Of a stretch of DNA of 64,000 bases, positions 58,934-64,000 are shown in pieces. The DNA comes from Helianthus annuus (taxonomy: Eukaryota; Streptophyta; Magnoliopsida; Asterales; Asteraceae): assembly GCF_002127325.2 (NCBI RefSeq), contig NC_035449.2:144994946-145058945 (forward strand), given 5' to 3'. The translations under genes and the position numbers were made by a program. Numbering within the stretch: position 1 is the first letter of the stretch; each line of letters starts with the position of its first letter. The notes beneath the pieces are model-generated. The model did not search any database. It was not told the DNA's origin and saw nothing but the letters and a program-made list of their open reading frames with translations.

Positions 58934-58964
<31 letters not shown>

Positions 58965-58992
58965 TTGAATATTGACTATTATTCAAATATAG

Positions 58993-59346
58993 AGGTGCAC
59001 AAAATAACCGGTTAATTAACTGTAACTGGTTATTTACCGAAATCGTAACCGGTTAATAACTAATTTATGAATAATCGGTTAGTGGTTATTTTTAACCGTA
59101 GGTTAGTAACCGATTATAAGTATTTAGTATAGGAACCGGTTAGCCGTAAACTTCAAAAAAAAACGCAAAAAAAAAAAAAAGAACCCAGTAACCGAATCGG
59201 TTAAAATAATTAACTAAACCAGTTAAAAAATAACTGGTTAAAGTAATAACCAGTTAAAGCATTAACCGGTTAAAGTTAACAAGTCAAATTAACCGGTATA
59301 ACTGGTTAACTGAATCGGTTATTTAAATTAATCGGTTTGTGCACCT
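58993..59346. mobile_element. MITE with AGGTGCACAAA ends
   Basis: Inverted ends AGGTGCACAAA (58993) and TTTGTGCACCT (59346). The interior is built of repeated aaccggttaa-type motifs in both directions. No clear target duplication; hAT-like by style. Confidence 0.65.
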
Positions 59347-59399
59347 TTATTCACAAACAGTATGTGTACAAAACAGTTGCGGAGCCAACCCTCCTTAAA

Positions 59400-59800
59400 G
59401 AGGAAATCAAATTACAAATCCATCATATACAGAACTGATTTACACCATTCGTCCCAATTAAGATCATCAAATTTACCCCTATGTTTTAACTAAAGAAATC
59501 CCAATGATTTTATATTTCCCATAATCTCACCCAGGTCACAATTTCTGCCACCAAACGCTTTATCATTCCTTGCACGCCAGACGCTAGATAAACCAACAAG
59601 CTACCTAGACTAAACCATGAACCAACTTCCTCTTCTTCGAATCCATGCATGCCCCGCTTTCTTATCCATGCCTGCCCCACTGTGATGATCCAACAAATCC
59701 TTGAAGCCAAAGGCAAACTACAGACTGCACCAATTCCAGAATTTTGACAATTTTCACATAGCCATATGGGAGTGTCGTGGTGCAATTCGTAAGTTGAGAG
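59400..59800 (-). pseudogene. 3' end of a LINE ORF2 (zinc-binding RT tail)
   Basis: The minus strand encodes SSVWRARNDKAFGGRNCDLG, EIMGNIKSLGFL, a stop, then KHRGKFDDLNWDEWCKSVLY. The WRARND...IKSLGFL.LKxRxKF..L.WxxWC pattern is the C-terminus of plant L1-type LINE polymerases, after the zf-RVT domain. An aataaa-type signal lies near 59350. Only this tail is present; LINEs are usually 5' truncated. Confidence 0.6.
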
Positions 59801-61960
59801 TGCTATCGGCCAAATGATAAAATGTGAAGTTATTTAAATCCAATAACCCTAGTAAAAAAAGTAAATCAAGGCATAATCTTTCATCATGCGTCCCTAGAAA
59901 TAAAAATTCATGAAACCCAATCAATTCAGGGTTCAAACTTCTCTTCCAATCCTTAACAAAATTATATTTGTTTATAACCATACTACTGTTAACATTTGTG
60001 AACTTCACGAGGCAGACAAAATAATACGTTGTGAAATAACAATGATTCGCATATTAAAGTTTATCATTAACACATTCCAAATTGTCTATAACCAAATATT
60101 ATCCAATACAAAAACGTTTAGAACAAAAAACCACGTACTACGTATAAAATTTAACAAAAAACATATACAAATGATCAAAAATAAGTTTATCTTGGTGTAA
60201 TACCCCTAAAAATGCCTAATATGTTATTTTTGTTAAATTGGCATTTAACTTGGATTATATAATTAGGATAAGTTCTAACCTAGTTAGTTATTATGCCTTA
60301 TGATTTAGAACATACAACAGATACCTAAAAATAAATAACTAATTAAGCCCAAGGGACCAAAGTTGGTCAAATCAGAACTAGATTGATTAAAATGCAGAAT
60401 TTTACAAATTTACACACATATGTGTGTGTATATCAATCCAGAGATAGAGAGAAGGGTGAAGAACCCTCTTCCACATAAACAAAGATAAAAATGTGCGAAT
60501 CAAGAAGAAAATCAAGGTGAATCCCTTGCATATTGGAGGATATTGATTATCTAACACCAAGTAAACCTAAAGTAAGTTGTAATTTTACTTCTAATGAGAT
60601 GTTCTAGTTTAGAGAATCAACGAATTAAGAGATGTAATGATTTTTTATATGTAACCTACAATCACATACCTTGCTTGATGAGATGTCTTTAAATGTTTAA
60701 AGAGCTTCATCAAGTAGAGAGGGATGACAAACTGAGAAGACAACTTGTAATCTACAATCACATATCATGCTTGAAGGGTAGTACTGTAAATTACCATATG
60801 ACAATAAACAAATAAAAAAAAATGCAACAAACGACCAGAAGTTGGTAAGAAATAAAATTACCATTGGAATTGCAAGCAAACTCATCCATAAATGGATAAT
60901 CAAAGAAATTTGCATGAATACAATATAATTACATAAAAAGCAAATGCAACTACTTATAAAGATGGTTTCCGTTTTGCTAATTTAATTTGGTTCAACATGA
61001 ATAAACCCTATGCTGGTTGGATATTAGCTTTGTGTGCCGCTAATGCATCTTGATATAGAATAATAAACCAAACCACAAAGATCATGATTGAAGGAACAAC
61101 ACAATAATACCTATTTTTTTTTTTCAAAAGTGTGTTTATTGCAAGTAACTAAACCTCAAATATGTTTTATCGTCATGGCAAGACAGTTACACCGCAATGG
61201 CTACAAAAGAGGTTGCAAGTGAAGTACCCAATTACCATCCTTCGATTCTTCCAAGCCAAGTGGTGGAGAGTCTCACCCATTTTTTGGTCAGATGATGATG
61301 TTCAGTCACTGTAAACTCTTGTTAATTGAAATCACCGGCTTGAGAAACTTTACGGTTTTAATATATCACACATTAATGACCACTACCATATGTTTCAAAT
61401 ATTGTAAACAAATTAACAATAAAGTAGTAAAGACACAACATCAAATTAACAATAAAGTAGTAAAGACACAACATCGATCATTGGCAATAATGGGCAGAAA
61501 ATAAACTACCTAGAGATGAAAAATCTATGTCTGGGAGAGAGGCACAACAATCCTTGGAAACTTAAGTTGGTATATAAAGCCTACATAAACAAAAATCTTA
61601 CCCTTCAATTTAAAGATTAAACATTAGGTTCGAATTATAACTTTTAACCCTAGTAGAGTTCCATCAAATAAAAATTAAGGCAACAACTATTGTAATTGGA
61701 TAACTAATCACCAATTACGTAAATATATTCAACACCAAGAATGGAAATTTGTAAAAGATGATACTTATAACAAAACTGGAAGCTAATTTTTTGGGGGGGT
61801 TTTGGTTGATTGCGAAAGATGAAGTAAACAAAACAGCCATGCGAAGAGTGTTCTTGAAAGAAAGCAGATGCGATTCGATCAGAAAGCATGTCGATCCTCC
61901 ACCTCCGCCACTATCTCTTTATGTTGTGACCATCTTCATCTTCCTCGTTGAACCCATCCA
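59801..61960. other. Intergenic stretch without a recognised gene
   Basis: AT-rich DNA. 60195 begins TGTAATACCCC, which could be an LTR start, but no end or partner was found. A 33-bp unit is tandemly doubled at 61409-61474 (caaattaacaataaagtag...). A frame at 61758-62006 has no recognisable motif. Confidence 0.4.
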
Positions 61961-61969
61961 TGATTTGTT

Positions 61970-62725
61970 TAAAAACCAAGAGAAATACGCAGATAAAAGG
62001 AAGTAAAAGAGTAATTAGGAGGTCCAAGTCAAATCCTTACCTTTCTTTGTGCTCATAAATCATGATGAGTATCAATCATCAAAAACTTGGGAAACACCCT
62101 TTGATCCATGTCCATATGCAACATATTAGAGCATGCTACTTGAAAAAAATGGACTATTTATGAAACTAGAGAAGGTATTAGCGTTTATGTTGGAGTGAAG
62201 GAACATTATGAGAGAGAGGGTGATGTCTTTTGACTGAGTTTATAGCTAAGAAGAAGTGGCAGAATGAGATGAAGTGGAGTGGCAAATGGTTGTAACGTGG
62301 CAATCCAAGTAATATTTGTAACATGGCAAACAATGGTTAGCAAAGGCACTATTCATCAAGCCTTGCTAACCATATATATATGCTCAAAAACCAAGAGAGA
62401 TAAGCAGATAAAAGGAAATAAAAGAGCGGGCAGGAAGTCCAAGTTAGATCCTTACCTTTCTTTGTGCTCATAAATCATGATGAGCATCAACTATCAAAAA
62501 CTTGGGAAACACCCTTCGATTCATGTCCATCTGCAACATATTAGAGCATCCTACTTGAAAAAAATGGACTATTTGTGAAACCAGCGAAGGTATTAGGGTT
62601 TATGTGGGAGTGAAGGAACGTTATGAGAGAGAAGGAGATGTCTTTGACTTCGTTTGTAGCTAAGAAGAGATGGCAGGATGAGATGAAGTGGAGTGATAAA
62701 TGAATGTAACGTGGCAATCCAAGAG
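61970..62725. repeat. Tandem duplication of about 415 bp
   Basis: From aaaaaccaagagaaatacgc (61970) to about 62310 repeats at 62385-62725 with moderate divergence, including 'ctcataaatcatgatgag' and 'gaaggtattag'. No coding frame is conserved between the copies. Confidence 0.85.
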
Positions 62726-62739
62726 GGTTTAAGCACATA

Positions 62740-62960
62740 TATATATATATATAGGCTAATTATAATGAGAAAACCCACTTCGGATGAGAAAACTCAGGAA
62801 ACCAATATGTATGGTTAGGATCCAACCACGTCATATGCACACCAAATGATAAGAAGGGTAAATGAGTCTTTTTACATTAGAGGGGAGAGAAGTGTGAAGT
62901 GTATCAGACATGGCATACATCACTTTCACATATCTCTATATATGATTGCAAATTCACTTT
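62740..62960 (+). mobile_element. Possible left end of another (TA)n-inserted element
   Basis: A (TA)n run is followed at once by ggctaattataatgagaaaa, and gagaaaac recurs shortly after. The arrangement resembles the MULE-like ends at 23165 and 56468, but no right end is found. Confidence 0.3.
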
Positions 62961-62984
62961 ACGTCACTCTTATTTTTACGTTTT

Positions 62985-63240
62985 GAACCATTTCTCAAAT
63001 GAAGAACATATCACTTTCTCTCTCTCCTATTTTTTCTTTTTTGAAAGCATTTCTTAAATGAAGAACAGATCCTTGTTTTACCTTCTTTCCTTCTTATTAC
63101 ATGTTTTACCTACTCTCCTTATTCCATGTTTTACCTTCTCTCCTTCTTATTACATTTCTCAAATGAAGAATAGATCCATGTTTTACTTTTTTGAAGCATT
63201 TCTCAAATGAAGAACATATTTTACTTCCCAAAACTCCAGA
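62985..63240 (+). repeat. Interspersed tandem repeat catttct(c/t)aaatgaaga
   Basis: Four copies of the unit (about 62990, 63048, 63153, 63198), separated by repeated 'atgttttacct' and pyrimidine-rich blocks. Confidence 0.75.
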
Positions 63241-63264
63241 GAGATAGATGGTTAGAGAGAGAAG

Positions 63265-63715
63265 TGTAGGATCAGTTTTGACCTTTCGAGTGAGTCAATC
63301 AGAGCTAGTGCTTACTGAAAATGTGGCGGAAACATATTTTCAGCATGATACAAAGAAAAACCGTAAAAGAATGGAGTAGAAACAGAGAGTTCACACTTAA
63401 AATACTTTTTCTTCACTTGATAACGCTTGCCGTACGGACAGCAGTTCGACGTGGAGTTCCAGACAACGTTACAAATGAAGACTACACAGGGGTATTTATA
63501 GACTGGCCGGTCCGCTCATGTGACATGTCCACAAGAGCGATCCTGACAACTTGGCTGGTTCGCTTTTGTGGACACTTGACACAAAAGCGGACCTACAAAC
63601 TAAACTTCATAAAATTACATATTAACCCCCTGGACTTATACAAAATGACCTGTCTGGACCCTATACATTAAACTAGCATTACAAAGACGCAGGCTTTAGA
63701 CATTGTGCATCAACA
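63265..63715 (-). repeat. LTR of a further Sirevirus-like element (3' LTR, minus strand)
   Basis: Starts TGTAGGATCAG and ends CATCAACA at 63715, the same end as the level-4 LTR and a similar length (451 bp). CTATAAATAC on the minus strand (63501-63492) is a TATA box. Motifs like agagcgatcc, gttcgctttt and aaaagcggacc match the AGCGAAAC family of the level-4 LTR. The other LTR is outside the window. Confidence 0.75.
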
Positions 63716-64000
63716 AACTCCCCCTTGGATGAAGCCGCAGTCTTTGTCTTGAATGTAGGTCTTCAGATAGATTTGAATTTCTCTTCCTTCGGTTTTGGCT
63801 TTCTTCCCAGCGCAACCCTGATCTTCTCATTCTTTATCTTCCTCGCTTTCTCTTCCTTTTCTTGTTCACGTTCATGCTTTGATTTCTTCTTCATCTTCTC
63901 TTCTAAAGACCACCACGAAGATTTCCACTTGTTTTCAGAGTTGATTCCTTTCTGAACACACAGTGATACAACACGTTGAAACTGAAGAGCTTGCTCTTTA
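63716..64000 (-). mobile_element. 3' internal end of that element
   Basis: The PPT reads ccaagggggagtt on the minus strand (63728-63716). The rest, to the window edge, is its 3' non-coding part; no RNase H is seen yet. Confidence 0.65.

Larger units (their letters stand above)
56468..58937 (-). mobile_element. Second MULE-like element, inverted relative to the first
   Basis: The left end (..acgggatcagg..gtgtgagaacggtgag) matches the right end of the level-1 element, including the flanking cctggcc..cacgtg. The right end at 58937 (reverse complement GGGTCGGGATTTAGAG) matches the left end at 23165, extending to the shared 'acaatctatggactagat'. The two elements therefore have the same end pair in opposite orientation. 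The interior has about 18 TGGCGT motifs, an internal imperfect duplication (about 56770-57300 and 57770-58110) and two foldbacks. No transposase and no long ORF are present. Confidence 0.6.

Noticed and set aside
60195..60600. LTR-like start TGTAATACCCC
   Set aside because: No matching end, PBS, PPT or partner copy; kept only as a remark.
61758..62006. Possible host exon
   Set aside because: 82 codons with no recognisable motif or convincing splice context.
63321..63671. 116-codon plus-strand frame
   Set aside because: Lies inside an LTR on the antisense strand.

Overview
This is a gene-poor, transposon-packed plant nuclear window. The LTR retrotransposons are Ty3/gypsy chromoviruses with initiator-Met primer sites and LTRs of 3.6-4 kb, plus Sirevirus-like Ty1/copia elements. 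Other elements are Mutator-like (MULE), PIF/Harbinger-like, hAT-like and CACTA-like DNA elements and a LINE scrap. Captured exons carry GT-AG introns. A eudicot fits; Asteraceae is my guess from the style of the chromoviruses and their extra ORFs, and is not proven. I found no intact host gene and no rRNA, tRNA or CRISPR.

Layout. 1-1171: the start of a chromovirus LTR in antisense, inserted into the 5' LTR of chromovirus A. 1172-14634: chromovirus A, plus strand: 5' LTR remainder, PBS, an extra ORF, a leader of small hairpins, gag-pol with several nonsense codons and one frameshift, PPT and a full 3' LTR of 3613 bp. 14635-19349: no gene; a CACTA-like end, tandem repeats, a degenerate hAT-like element and a Harbinger-type MITE with a TTA duplication. 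19359-20681: a Pack-MULE with a perfect 9-bp target duplication that carries two exons of an inositol polyphosphate 5-phosphatase gene. 20792-23015: a Harbinger-like element with a decayed ORF, split by a hAT-like MITE.

23165-56427 is a four-level nest. Level 1 is a MULE-like element inserted in (TA)n that carries a decayed ULP-type transposon gene. Level 2 is chromovirus B (minus strand), truncated in its RT. Level 3, inserted into B's LTR with target duplication cccac, is a 20-kb element (32839-52883) with gag and a protease stub but no integrase or RT; two mutually related ORFs of unknown function stand where pol should be. Level 4, inserted in one of those ORFs with target duplication acatc, is a Sirevirus-like copia element (34404-44877).

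56468-58937 is a second, inverted element of the level-1 family with two long foldbacks. The right end holds a MITE, a LINE remnant, tandem duplications and the LTR of another Sirevirus-like element leaving the window at 64000.

The strongest candidates for something undescribed are: the level-3 element with its paired pol-replacing ORFs and repeated TCTGAT spacers; hairpin arrays with compensating base changes in both chromovirus leaders; the AGCGAAAC arrays of the Sirevirus-like elements; and the dispersed strand-biased AACGCCA motif and foldbacks of the MULE family. None of the coding regions looks able to make its full product.
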